Part shown: piece after piece, positions 28,353 through 36,726 of the stretch
Numbering within the stretch: the stretch's first letter is position 1
How the letters are laid out: every line of letters starts with the position of its first letter
Source: Arhodomonas sp052060015
GTDB lineage: Bacteria; Pseudomonadota; Gammaproteobacteria; Nitrococcales; Nitrococcaceae
Length of the DNA: 64,000 nucleotides
Assembly: GCF_052060015.1 (NCBI RefSeq)
Contig: NZ_JBPODZ010000007.1
Span: 134,196 to 198,195, forward strand
Direction: 5' to 3'
Position numbers and translations under genes: made by a program
The notes under the pieces: model-generated
Seen by the model: the letters and a program-made list of their open reading frames with translations, nothing else
What the model was told of the DNA's origin: nothing
The model's database searches: none

Positions 28353-30719
28353 ATGAAGATCAGCATCGTGGGTGGCGGACCGGGTGGGCTGTACTTCGCC
28401 CTGCTCGCCAAGAAGCGCTGGCCGGACTGGGACATCACGGTCTACGAGCGCAACGCGCCGGACAGCACGTTCGGGTTCGGCGTGGTGTTCTCCGATGAAA
28501 CCCTCGGTTTTCTCGACGACTACGACAACCCCTCCTACGAGGCCATCCGTCGTAGCTTTGCCTACTGGGACGACGTGCACGTGCACTACCAGGGGCAGGT
28601 CCTGAAGTCCGGCGGGAATGGCTTCTGCGGCTGCTCGCGGCTGACCCTGCTGCAGATCCTCCAGCAGCGTTGCCGCGAGCTCGGTGTGACCATGCACTTC
28701 AACACCGAGATCGAGGACGAGGGCCAGTTCTCTGACAGCGACCTGATCGTCGCCGCCGATGGCATCAACAGCCGCATCCGCCAGAACCACGAGGACTGGT
28801 TCCAGCCGCAGTTCGACTGGCGGCGGAACTACTTCTGCTGGCTCGGCTCGAGCCGCGAGTTCGACGCCTTCAAGTACTTCTTCCAGGAGACCGAGCACGG
28901 CGTCGTCATCGCCCACTGCTACCAGTACGAGCCGGGCCGCAGCACCTGGGTGGTGGAGATGGCCCCGGAGACCTGGCAGGGCCTCGGCTTCGACCGGATG
29001 GCCGAGGACGAGTACACCCGGGTGCTCGAGGAGATCTTCGACGAGGAGCTCGACGGTCACCCGTTGATCGCCAACCGCTCCCTTTGGCGCCAGTTCCCCA
29101 TGATCCGCAACCGTCGCTGGGTCAAGGACAACATCGTGTTGCTCGGCGATTCCCAGCACACCGCCCACTACTCCATCGGCTCGGGTACCAAGCTCGCTAT
29201 GGAGAGCGCCATCGCGCTGTTCGAGGCGGTGGAGTCGCGGCCCACCGACGTGGACCAGGCGCTGGCGGAGTTCGAGGACAACCGCCGCACCGAGGTGGAG
29301 ATCACCCAGCACGCCGCGGATGTGTCGCTGTCCTGGTTCGAGAACATCAACCGCCACTGGGGCATGGATCCGGAGCCCTTCGCCTTCGCCCTCATGTCCC
29401 GGGCGAAGAAGCTCACCTACGAGAATCTCCAGCTGCGCGACCAGTCGTTCGTGGACCGCTGCAACGAGTGGTTCGTCCGCCGCGAGCGCGAGCGCGGCTT
29501 CGAAGTCGCCGACGACACCGCGCCGATGTTCACGCCGTTCCGGCTGCGCGGCATGACCGTGCCCAACCGGGTGGTGGTCTCACCCATGGCGCAATACATG
29601 GCCGAGGACGGGATGCCCAATGACTGGCACCTGGTGCACTACGGCAGCCGTGCCGTCGGCGGGGCGGGGTTGATGTATACCGAGATGACCTGCGTCTCCC
29701 CGGATGCGCGCATCACCCCCGGGTGCACGGGGCTGTGGAACGAGGCCCAGCGCGACGCCTTCCGGCGCATCGTGGACTTCGTTCATCAACAGTCGGACAC
29801 CCGCATCTGCATGCAGCTCGGCCACTCCGGGCGCAAGGGCTCCACCCAGGTGGGCTGGCAGCGCATGGACCACCCGCTGCCCGAGGGCAACTGGCCCATC
29901 TACTCGGCCTCACCGATCCCCTACTTCGAGGGCGAGAGCCAAGTCCCCATCGAGATGAGCCGCGCGGACATGGACCGGGTGCGCGATGACTTCGTGCGCT
30001 CGGCGAAGCTCGCCGAGGAGGCCGGCTTCGACATGCTCGAGCTGCACATGGCCCACGGCTACCTGCTCGCGAGCTTCATCTCGCCGCTGACCAATCTGCG
30101 TGAGGATGAATACGGCGGCAGCGTGGGGAACCGGCTGCGTTTCCCGCTGGAGGTCTTCGAGGCGGTGCGTGCGGTCTGGCCCGAGGACAAGCCCATGTCC
30201 GTGCGCATCTCCGCTACCGACTGGAAGGAGGGCGGGCTGTCCGACGAGGAGCTCAGCGTGGTGGCGCGGAGCTTCCGCGATGCCGGCGTGGACCTCATCG
30301 ACGTCTCCGCCGGGCAGACGGTGCCGGATCAGAAGCCGGTCTACGGGCGTATGTTCCAGACCCCGTTCGCCGACAAGGTGCGCAACGAGACGGGGGTGGC
30401 CACCATGGCCGTGGGCAACATCACCACGCCGGACCAGGTCAACACCATCCTGATGGCGGAGCGTGCCGACCTGGTGGCCCTGGCGCGACCGCATCTCTCG
30501 GACCCGTACTTCACCCTGCACGCAGGCGCCTGGTACCAGCAGCCGGACGTGGAATGGCACCGCGCCCACGGGGCCGGGCGCTTCCAGGCCTACCGCAACG
30601 CCGAGAAGGACCGCGAGGAGCTCACCGACCTGCGCATCCAGACCCGGCCACGCAGCCACGAGGTGGTCGAGGAGCCGGCGGGGTCCGGCGAGGGCAGGGG
30701 CACTGGCCGGGCGGCGTGA
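28353..30719 (+). CDS. 2-aminobenzoyl-CoA monooxygenase/reductase (salicylyl-CoA hydroxylase-like fusion)
   Basis: A 788-residue two-domain flavoenzyme. Residues 1-390 are a PHBH-type FAD monooxygenase (ISIVGGGPGGLYFALL, then GDSQHTAHYSIGSGTKLAMES). Residues 400-770 are an Old-Yellow-Enzyme/NADH:flavin oxidoreductase barrel with SPMAQYMAEDG, ELHMAHGYLLASFISPLTN and EDEYGGS. This fusion is the known architecture of the Azoarcus enzyme that hydroxylates and then reduces 2-aminobenzoyl-CoA; databases also call it bifunctional salicylyl-CoA 5-hydroxylase/oxidoreductase. The ATG at 28353 has a GGAGGAGAG site. The divergent CoA-ligase operon supports the anthranilate reading. Confidence 0.92.
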   Translation: MKISIVGGGPGGLYFALLAKKRWPDWDITVYERNAPDSTFGFGVVFSDETLGFLDDYDNPSYEAIRRSFAYWDDVHVHYQGQVLKSGGNGFCGCSRLTLLQILQQRCRELGVTMHFNTEIEDEGQFSDSDLIVAADGINSRIRQNHEDWFQPQFDWRRNYFCWLGSSREFDAFKYFFQETEHGVVIAHCYQYEPGRSTWVVEMAPETWQGLGFDRMAEDEYTRVLEEIFDEELDGHPLIANRSLWRQFPMIRNRRWVKDNIVLLGDSQHTAHYSIGSGTKLAMESAIALFEAVESRPTDVDQALAEFEDNRRTEVEITQHAADVSLSWFENINRHWGMDPEPFAFALMSRAKKLTYENLQLRDQSFVDRCNEWFVRRERERGFEVADDTAPMFTPFRLRGMTVPNRVVVSPMAQYMAEDGMPNDWHLVHYGSRAVGGAGLMYTEMTCVSPDARITPGCTGLWNEAQRDAFRRIVDFVHQQSDTRICMQLGHSGRKGSTQVGWQRMDHPLPEGNWPIYSASPIPYFEGESQVPIEMSRADMDRVRDDFVRSAKLAEEAGFDMLELHMAHGYLLASFISPLTNLREDEYGGSVGNRLRFPLEVFEAVRAVWPEDKPMSVRISATDWKEGGLSDEELSVVARSFRDAGVDLIDVSAGQTVPDQKPVYGRMFQTPFADKVRNETGVATMAVGNITTPDQVNTILMAERADLVALARPHLSDPYFTLHAGAWYQQPDVEWHRAHGAGRFQAYRNAEKDREELTDLRIQTRPRSHEVVEEPAGSGEGRGTGRAA

Positions 30720-30723
30720 GCCG

Positions 30724-30754
30724 CCGGGGGCGCACCGTTCAGGTGCGCCCCCGG
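30724..30754. terminator. Bidirectional terminator-like hairpin
   Basis: A perfect 13-bp stem (CCGGGGGCGCACC with its complement) and a 5-nt loop lie between the convergent monooxygenase/reductase and MarR genes, overlapping the last MarR codons. There is no U-tract, so it may act as a Rho-assisted or barrier hairpin. Confidence 0.6.
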
Positions 30755-31257
30755 GCGTCCAGGTGGTGGCGTACCCGGTCCAGGAGCTCGACGAGCTGGT
30801 CGAGTTCGCCGTCGTCGAGGATACCGAAGATCTCGTCGGACCAGGCCTCGTGGGCGCCGGCCATGGCCCGAAAGAGCTGCAGTCCCTGGTCGGTGAGGTA
30901 GACGTCGCTGACCCGGCGGTCCCGGTGGGAGGCCCGGCGGAGGAGGAGCCCGTCGGCCTCCATGCGGTCGAGCAACCGGGTGATATTGCCCTTGGAGGCG
31001 AGCAGCCGCTGGGCGAGCGCCGAGGTGCTCAGCCCGTCGGGGTGGACGTGATCCAGGTGGGCGAGCACGTCGAAGCGCGCCAGCGTGCTGTCGAAGTCGT
31101 CGCGGAAGAGGTCCGAGATCGCCTGTTCCACGCGCTTGGAGCACTTGATCAGGTGCAGCCAGGCACGCAGCGAGCGCTTGCTGTGCGGCAACATGTGGGC
31201 GTCCTGCGCATCCGTCGCCGGCACGTTTCGGGCGGGGCCTTCACCGGGCGGGGCCAT
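30739..31257 (-). CDS. MarR-family regulator of the aminobenzoyl-CoA region
   Basis: A 172-residue winged-helix protein. The recognition region is LSTSALAQRLLASKGNITRLLDRMEADGLL and the wing is RASHRDRRVSDVYLT. An AGGAG ribosome site supports the start at 31257, which gives a 21-residue extension before the core. It is convergent with the monooxygenase/reductase gene and divergent from the isatin-hydrolase-like gene. Its core resembles the MarR protein at 51618-52106 more than the one at 36044-36523. It may sense an aromatic acid or its CoA ester. Confidence 0.9.
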   Translation of the reverse strand: MAPPGEGPARNVPATDAQDAHMLPHSKRSLRAWLHLIKCSKRVEQAISDLFRDDFDSTLARFDVLAHLDHVHPDGLSTSALAQRLLASKGNITRLLDRMEADGLLLRRASHRDRRVSDVYLTDQGLQLFRAMAGAHEAWSDEIFGILDDGELDQLVELLDRVRHHLDARGRT

Positions 31258-31307
31258 CGTGCTCTCCTGGGCCTGGGTGTCAATGAGCGCATGATAACAG
31301 CGAAGCG

Positions 31308-31356
31308 GATATCAGCTGACGGGTTGATATCTCATAGCTAAATGTTTTATACGTAA
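31308..31356. promoter_or_regulatory. Operator-like dyad and AT-rich box, MarR/cyclase promoter
   Basis: GATATCA (31308-31314) and TGATATC (31325-31331) form an exact inverted repeat with a 10-nt spacer. Immediately after is ATGTTTTATACGTAA (31342-31356), similar to boxes at 28201 and 52154. Both lie between the divergent MarR and cyclase genes, where an autoregulated MarR operator is expected. Confidence 0.5.
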
Positions 31357-31418
31357 ACGACGTTGCCGCCCACAGCGTGGCAATCTATCCAAGTGGATCC
31401 AATTTTCGGAGGAGAGGC

Positions 31419-32207
31419 ATGACCGCAAACAACACGCTCCAGCAGCTCGCCAGCGCCGTCGCCCAGGGCGGCGTGCGCATCGTCGACCTCAGCGTCACCT
31501 TGAGGCACGACACCCCCATCCTGCAGTTGCCCGAGCAGTTCAACCAGGGCTGGCCGTTCCGCAAGGAGGAGATCTCGCGCTACGACGAGCGCGGGCCGGC
31601 CTGGTACTGGAACAACATCTCCTGCGGCGAGCACACCGGGACCCATTTCGATGCCCCCATCCACTGGGTCACCGGCAAGGACTTTGAGAACAACGCCACC
31701 GACACCGTCGATCCGCAGCAGTTCGTCGCCCCGGCCTGTGTGATCGACTGCACCGCCTACGCCGCCGAGGACGAGGACTTCCTGCTCCAGCGCTCCCACG
31801 TGGAGGCCTGGGAGCGGGATCACGGTCGCATCCCCGCCGGCCACTGGGTACTGTTCCAGACCCGCTGGTCGGATCGCACCGATCCGGACGCCTTCCTCAA
31901 CATGCGCGAGGACGGCGCCCATACCCCCGGTCCGAGCCACGAAGTGGTGAAGTTCCTCGCCGAGGAACGCGACGTGCTCGGCTTCGGCACCGAGACGGTG
32001 GGCACCGACGCCGGCCAGGCCCCGCAGATGGACCCGCCGTTCCCGTGCCACAACGTTATGCACGGTACCAATAAGTTCGGCCTGGCGAGCCTGACCAACC
32101 TGGATCAGCTGCCGCCCACGGGGGCGCTGATCGTGGCCGCGCCGCTGAAGATCGAGGAGGGCTCGGGCAGCCCCTGCCGGGTCATCGCCTTGGTCGGCGG
32201 CAACTAA
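31419..32207 (+). CDS. Cyclase-family metal hydrolase, isatin hydrolase-like
   Basis: A 262-residue member of the cyclase/KynB-type fold, with the metal motif HTGTHFDAPIHW and a second metal-region segment FGTETVGTDAG. The family holds isatin hydrolase and bacterial kynurenine formamidase. Flanking genes for aminobenzoyl-CoA metabolism make ring opening of isatin (or a similar lactam) to an anthranilate precursor attractive, but this is inference. I start at 31419, with a GGAGGAGAGG site; the longer frame begins 14 codons earlier without a ribosome site. It heads an operon with the ior genes. Confidence 0.8.
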   Translation: MTANNTLQQLASAVAQGGVRIVDLSVTLRHDTPILQLPEQFNQGWPFRKEEISRYDERGPAWYWNNISCGEHTGTHFDAPIHWVTGKDFENNATDTVDPQQFVAPACVIDCTAYAAEDEDFLLQRSHVEAWERDHGRIPAGHWVLFQTRWSDRTDPDAFLNMREDGAHTPGPSHEVVKFLAEERDVLGFGTETVGTDAGQAPQMDPPFPCHNVMHGTNKFGLASLTNLDQLPPTGALIVAAPLKIEEGSGSPCRVIALVGGN

Positions 32208-32255
32208 GAGAGGGCAGGGCCGGCGCCGCCGGCCATCGCCCCTGGAGGGAGAGCT

Positions 32256-34397
32256 ATGGCGGAGCGTTCATTCGCGAAAGAGGTCAAGAAGCTGCGCATG
32301 GGCGCCGGCGAGGAGTTCCACGGGGAAGGCATCCTCGCCGTCACCAAGGCGTTGCTGCAGTCCGGCGTTGGCTATGTCGCCGGCTACCAGGGTGCGCCCA
32401 TCTCCCACCTGATGGACGTGCTCACCGACGCCAACGAGATCCTCGAGGAGCTCGACGTCCACTTCGAGTCCTCGGCCTCGGAGGCCACCGCGGCGGCCAC
32501 GCTGGCGGCCTCGGTGAACTATCCCATCCGCGGCGCCGTGGCCTGGAAGTCCACCGTGGGCACCAACGTCGCCTCGGACGCCCTCGCCCAGCTCGCCTCG
32601 GGCGGGGTCACCGGCGGATCGCTGGTGATCGTCGGCGAGGACTACGGCGAAGGCTCCAGCATCATGCAGGAGCGCACCCACGCCTTCGCCATGAAGTCGC
32701 AGATGTGGCTGCTCGACCCGCGCCCCAACCTGCCGAGCATCGTCGATATGGTGGAGCGGGGCTTCGAGCTCTCCGAGGCGAGCAACACGCCGGTGATGCT
32801 GGAGCTGCGCATCCGTGCCTGTCACGTCCACGGCCGCTTCGTCGCCAAGGAGAACCAGCGTCCGCCGTTCACCCTCGCCGACGCCATGGACAAGCCCGTA
32901 CGCGACCCGAGCCGGATCGTGCTGCCGCCTTCGAGCTTCGTCCACGAGCACGAGAAGGTGGACAAGCGCTGGCCGGCGGCGGTGGAGTTCATCCGTGAGC
33001 ACCGGCTGAACGAGGTCTTCGACGGTGAGCGCGGCGACATCGGCCTAATCCTCCAAGGCGGGCTCTACAACAGCGTGGTCCGCGCCCTCGAGCGCCTGGG
33101 CCTGGCGGACAGCTTCGGCAACACCCGCATCCCCCTGTACGTGCTCAACGTCACCTACCCGCTGGTGGATGACGAGGTGCGGGCGTTCTGTGGGGGCAAG
33201 GACGCGGTGTTGATGATCGAGGAGGGGCAGCCCGAGTACATCGAGCAGGCCCTGCATGCCATCCTCCGCAAGGGCGATCTCCAGACCCGGGTGCACGGCA
33301 AGGACGTGCTGCCCAAGGCCGGGGAGTACACCGGCGCGGTGCTGGTGGACGGCATCCGGCAGTTCCTGGAGCAGTATGCCCCGGACATCGCCCGCCTCCC
33401 CGGCGCTGCCACCGCCGCGAGGCCGGCCGCCGTCGAGGGGCTCGACCAGGTGGTGCCGCCGCGGCCGCCGGGGTTCTGCACCGGCTGCCCGGAGCGGCCG
33501 ATCTTCACCGCCATGAAGCTCGTCGAGCGCGAGATCGGACAGCATCACGTCAGCTGTGATATCGGCTGCCACCTGTTCTCCATCCTGCCGCCGTTCAACA
33601 TCGGCAACACCACCATGGGCTATGGCCTGGGCGGGGCCGGCGCGGCGGCATTCAACGCGCCGGGGGCGCGGCGCAGCATCAGCATCGTCGGCGACGGCGG
33701 ATTCTGGCACAACGGCCTGGCGAGCAGCGTGGGCAACGCGGTGTTCAATCAGAGCGACAACGTCACCGTCATTGTCGATAACGGCTATTCGGCGGCCACC
33801 GGCGGCCAGGACATCCTCTCCTCCAAGGCGGAGAACCCCATCCGCAGCACCAAGCAGTCCATCGAGAGCGCGGTGCGCGGCGTGGGGGTGAACTGGGTCA
33901 AGCGCATCACCAACACGTATGACGTGGGGACCATGAAGGACACCCTGCGCGAGGCGCTGACCACCGAATCCTCCGGGCCGAAGGTGATCATCGCCGAGTC
34001 CGAGTGCATGCTGAACCGCCAGCGCCGGGAGAAGCCGGTGTTCCGCAATCTCCTGAAGAAGGGGCAGCGGATGGTGCAGGAGCGCTTCGGCGTCGACAGC
34101 GACACGTGCACGGGCGATCACTCCTGCATCCGCCTCTCCGGCTGCCCGTCGCTGTCCATCAAGCCCAACCCGGATCCGCTGCGCCGCGACCCGGTGGCGC
34201 ACGTGGAGAACAGCTGCGTCGGCTGCGGGCTGTGCGGGGAGGTGGCGCATGCGGCGGTGCTCTGCCCGTCGTTCTACCGCGCCGAGATCATTCACAATCC
34301 GACCGCCTGGGACCGTTTCACCAAGCGCATGCGCGACGCGGTGATCGGCTTCTTCCAGCGCCGTGAGGCGCGGCGGCTCGAACGCTACGCGATGTAG
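32256..34397 (+). CDS. Indolepyruvate ferredoxin oxidoreductase alpha-like subunit
   Basis: This 713-residue thiamine-diphosphate-dependent enzyme has a pyrimidine-binding N-terminal domain (GYQGAPISHLMD). Its TPP-binding core is VGDGGFWHNGLASSVGNAVF with NQSDNVTVIVDN. A C-terminal iron-sulfur region has cysteines in CTGDHSCIRLSGC and CVGCGLC...C. IorA-type enzymes oxidatively decarboxylate aryl-pyruvates to aryl-acetyl-CoA. Here the partner is the unusually long IorB-like subunit 16 bp downstream. Its true 2-oxoacid is unknown; an indolic or aminophenyl-glyoxylate substrate would suit the context. Confidence 0.88.
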   Translation: MAERSFAKEVKKLRMGAGEEFHGEGILAVTKALLQSGVGYVAGYQGAPISHLMDVLTDANEILEELDVHFESSASEATAAATLAASVNYPIRGAVAWKSTVGTNVASDALAQLASGGVTGGSLVIVGEDYGEGSSIMQERTHAFAMKSQMWLLDPRPNLPSIVDMVERGFELSEASNTPVMLELRIRACHVHGRFVAKENQRPPFTLADAMDKPVRDPSRIVLPPSSFVHEHEKVDKRWPAAVEFIREHRLNEVFDGERGDIGLILQGGLYNSVVRALERLGLADSFGNTRIPLYVLNVTYPLVDDEVRAFCGGKDAVLMIEEGQPEYIEQALHAILRKGDLQTRVHGKDVLPKAGEYTGAVLVDGIRQFLEQYAPDIARLPGAATAARPAAVEGLDQVVPPRPPGFCTGCPERPIFTAMKLVEREIGQHHVSCDIGCHLFSILPPFNIGNTTMGYGLGGAGAAAFNAPGARRSISIVGDGGFWHNGLASSVGNAVFNQSDNVTVIVDNGYSAATGGQDILSSKAENPIRSTKQSIESAVRGVGVNWVKRITNTYDVGTMKDTLREALTTESSGPKVIIAESECMLNRQRREKPVFRNLLKKGQRMVQERFGVDSDTCTGDHSCIRLSGCPSLSIKPNPDPLRRDPVAHVENSCVGCGLCGEVAHAAVLCPSFYRAEIIHNPTAWDRFTKRMRDAVIGFFQRREARRLERYAM

Positions 34398-34413
34398 CGC
34401 ACAGGAGGCATCC

Positions 34414-35991
34414 GTGGACCGTTCCACTCGACCCATCAGCATCGCCATCCAGGCCATGGGCGGCCAGGGCGGCGGGGTCCTGGCGGACTGGATCGTCGGC
34501 CTCGCCGAGTCCCAGGGTTATCTCGCCCAGACCACCTCGGTCCCGGGCGTGGCTCAGCGGACGGGGGCGACGCTGTACTACGTGGAGATCTTCCCCGAGC
34601 ATGCCGTGCGCCAGGCCGGCCGTGATCCGGTGCTCGCGCTCATGCCCATGCCCGGGGACGTCGACATCGTCATCGCCGCCGAGCTCATGGAGGCGGGCCG
34701 GGCGGTGCAGCGGGGCATCGTCACCCCCGACCGCACTACCCTCATCGCCTCCACCCACCGCGTCTACGCCATTGGCGAGAAGACCGCTATGGGGGACGGC
34801 ATCCTCGACGATAGTAAGGTCGTGGAGGCCGGGGAGGCTGCGGCGAAGGAGTTCATCTACTTCGACATGGCCCGCGTCGCCGAGGAGCACGGCAGCGTGA
34901 TCAGCGCCACGTTGTTCGGGGCGCTGGCCGGCTGCCGGCGACTGCCCTTCGAGCGCGCCGCCTTCGAGGAGGCGATCCGCCGCGGCGGCATCGGTGTGGA
35001 GGCGAGCCTCGCGGCCTTCGCCGACGCCTACGAGCGTGCCCAGGGCGAGCCGGAGGCACCGGATCACTCGCAGCCGGCGCCGGCGGAGCCGCAGCCCCGG
35101 CATCCCCTGCTCAAGGAGCAGCTCGAGCGGGTACGCACCCGCTTTCCGGGCGTGGCCCATTTCAATGTCGTCGAGGGCATGCGGCGGCTCGCCGACTACC
35201 AGGACCCGGAATACGCGAAGGAATACGTGGACCGCCTCGAGGCGGTGCTCGAGCTCGACGAGGCCCAGGGCGGCGAGGCGCGGGACTACCTGCTCACCGT
35301 GGAGGCGGCCCGTTACCTGGCGCTGTGGATGTCCTACGAGGACACCATCCGGGTCGCCGACCTCAAGACCCGGGCCAGCCGGTTCCGGCGTTTCCGCGAC
35401 GAGGTGCGGGCGCGGGAGGACCAGCTGGTCTACGTCACCGAGTTCATGCACCCGCGGATCGAGGAGATCTGCGACACCCTGCCGGCACCGTTGGGCCGGC
35501 GGTTGCTCCACTCCCCGCGGCTGCAACGGCCCCTGACGCCGTTCACCCGCAAGGGACGCAAGGTGCGCACGGCGACGCTATCGGGCTTCCTGCTGTTGTG
35601 GACGGTCTCGCGGATGCGGCGCTGGCGGCGCAGCACCCTGCGTTACAAGGAGGAGGCGGCCCGCATCGAGGCCTGGCTGGAACGGGCCCGCCGGGCAGCG
35701 GAGGCGGACTACCCGCTGGCGGTGGAGATCGTGCGCTGTCAGCGCCTGGTCAAGGGCTACGGCGATACCCACGCCCGCGGGCTTGCCAACTTCCACACCA
35801 TCATGGAGGCCATCGACGGCTACCGCGGCGACGAGCAGCCCGCGGAGGTGGTCCGGCGCCTGCGTGAGGCGGCCCTCGCCGACGAGGACGGCGCGAAGCT
35901 CGCCGAAGCGGTGGCGTCGTTGGAGGGGGGCCATGCCACGACAGGCGGAAATGGGGCCGACGAGACGGGGGCCCAGCGCGCGACGGCGTAG
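34414..35991 (+). CDS. Indolepyruvate oxidoreductase beta-like subunit with C-terminal DUF6537-like extension
   Basis: This 525-residue protein starts at GTG 34414 (AGGAGG site). Residues 1-200 are the gamma/beta domain of 2-oxoacid:ferredoxin oxidoreductases (IAIQAMGGQGGGVLADWI, SVPGVAQRTGATLYYVE). Residues 230-510 form an Arg/Glu-rich helical extension that I associate with DUF6537, present in the proteobacterial IorB-like subfamily and absent from archaeal IorB (about 200 residues). It is coupled to the alpha-like gene. Confidence 0.85.
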   Translation: MDRSTRPISIAIQAMGGQGGGVLADWIVGLAESQGYLAQTTSVPGVAQRTGATLYYVEIFPEHAVRQAGRDPVLALMPMPGDVDIVIAAELMEAGRAVQRGIVTPDRTTLIASTHRVYAIGEKTAMGDGILDDSKVVEAGEAAAKEFIYFDMARVAEEHGSVISATLFGALAGCRRLPFERAAFEEAIRRGGIGVEASLAAFADAYERAQGEPEAPDHSQPAPAEPQPRHPLLKEQLERVRTRFPGVAHFNVVEGMRRLADYQDPEYAKEYVDRLEAVLELDEAQGGEARDYLLTVEAARYLALWMSYEDTIRVADLKTRASRFRRFRDEVRAREDQLVYVTEFMHPRIEEICDTLPAPLGRRLLHSPRLQRPLTPFTRKGRKVRTATLSGFLLLWTVSRMRRWRRSTLRYKEEAARIEAWLERARRAAEADYPLAVEIVRCQRLVKGYGDTHARGLANFHTIMEAIDGYRGDEQPAEVVRRLREAALADEDGAKLAEAVASLEGGHATTGGNGADETGAQRATA

Positions 35992-36017
35992 CCCGGCGGG
36001 CGCTCGGTCCCGTCACC

Positions 36018-36043
36018 GCCGGCGGGGCCCGCGCCCCGCCGGC
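36018..36043. terminator. Perfect GC-rich hairpin between convergent genes
   Basis: GCCGGCGGGGC pairs with GCCCCGCCGGC around a CCGC tetraloop, directly between the ends of the iorB-like and MarR genes. No U-run follows on either strand, so it is a terminator-like hairpin rather than a canonical intrinsic terminator. Confidence 0.6.
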
Positions 36044-36523
36044 TCACTGCTGTTCGCTCAAGCGCGCGATCATCTCCCGCAGGCCTGCCTTCAAGGTCTC
36101 CACCTCCTCCGGCGGATAGCCGTTCAGCACCTGGGCCTCGTGGGCCTTGGCCCGTTCCAGCAGTGGCCGGACCTTCTCCTGGCCCGCCGCGGTAATCGAG
36201 ACCCGCGTGATGCGGCGGTCCTCGGGCTCGTCGCGTCGCTGCACCCAGCCCTGCTCCTCGAGCCTGGCGGTGACCCGGGTGAGCGTGGGCTGCTTGAGCA
36301 GGGTGATCTCCGCCAGTCCGCCGATGGTCAGGGACTCCCGGTCGTAGAGCGTCGCGAGCACCCGCCACTCGGGGATGCGCAGCCCCGCCCGGCTGACCCG
36401 GGCGTGGAACTGGCGGCTGACCAGCGTGCTCGCCCGGGCGAGCAAATAGGCCAGGTAGTCGTCCGTGAAGTACCGCGCCGCTCGCCGCCGCTCATCCGTC
36501 ATTCTCTGCTCGCTCGCTTGCAT
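36044..36523 (-). CDS. MarR-family regulator of the TRAP/dioxygenase genes
   Basis: A 159-residue MarR protein with the recognition region LTIGGLAEITLLKQPTLTRVTARLEEQGWV and the wing RRDEPEDRRITRVSIT. The start at 36523 or at the internal ATG 36502 cannot be decided, as neither has a strong ribosome site. It is divergent from the TRAP operon. The intervening AT-rich region carries an inverted repeat half of which recurs exactly before the dioxygenase operon, so this protein is the best candidate repressor for both. Confidence 0.9.
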   Translation of the reverse strand: MQASEQRMTDERRRAARYFTDDYLAYLLARASTLVSRQFHARVSRAGLRIPEWRVLATLYDRESLTIGGLAEITLLKQPTLTRVTARLEEQGWVQRRDEPEDRRITRVSITAAGQEKVRPLLERAKAHEAQVLNGYPPEEVETLKAGLREMIARLSEQQ

Positions 36524-36592
36524 GGCCTTGTCCCTGCCGATTGTCGGGGGGGTGTCGCTGGTCGGTCCAGCGGATGTCTCTTAGGCAAAAAA

Positions 36593-36626
36593 TTTTAATA
36601 CCAAAACATATTCATTTGGATTAAAA
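36593..36626. promoter_or_regulatory. Inverted-repeat operator upstream of the TRAP operon
   Basis: TTTTAATACCAAA (36593-36605) is mirrored by TTTGGATTAAAA (36615-36626), a near-perfect inverted repeat with one unpaired base and a 9-nt spacer. The right half with spacer, ATATTCATTTGGATTAAAA (36608-36626), occurs exactly again at 40706-40724. It is located between the divergent MarR and dctP genes. Confidence 0.65.
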
Positions 36627-36726
36627 CCTGTGCTAGGTTCATGAGCAACAGGGTTCGCAATGATCCAGGACAAAAAATGACCCGTGGCCCTGTCCCAGGA
36701 ACTTCCCACGACGGAGGAGGAAGATC

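Noticed and set aside
28242..29357. 371-codon minus-strand frame opposite the monooxygenase/reductase start
   Set aside because: It overlaps a clear flavoenzyme on the plus strand and lacks any domain signature.
33045..34457. 470-codon minus-strand frame opposite the IorA-like gene
   Set aside because: The plus-strand gene has TPP and iron-sulfur motifs; the antisense product has none and reads as a codon-position shadow.
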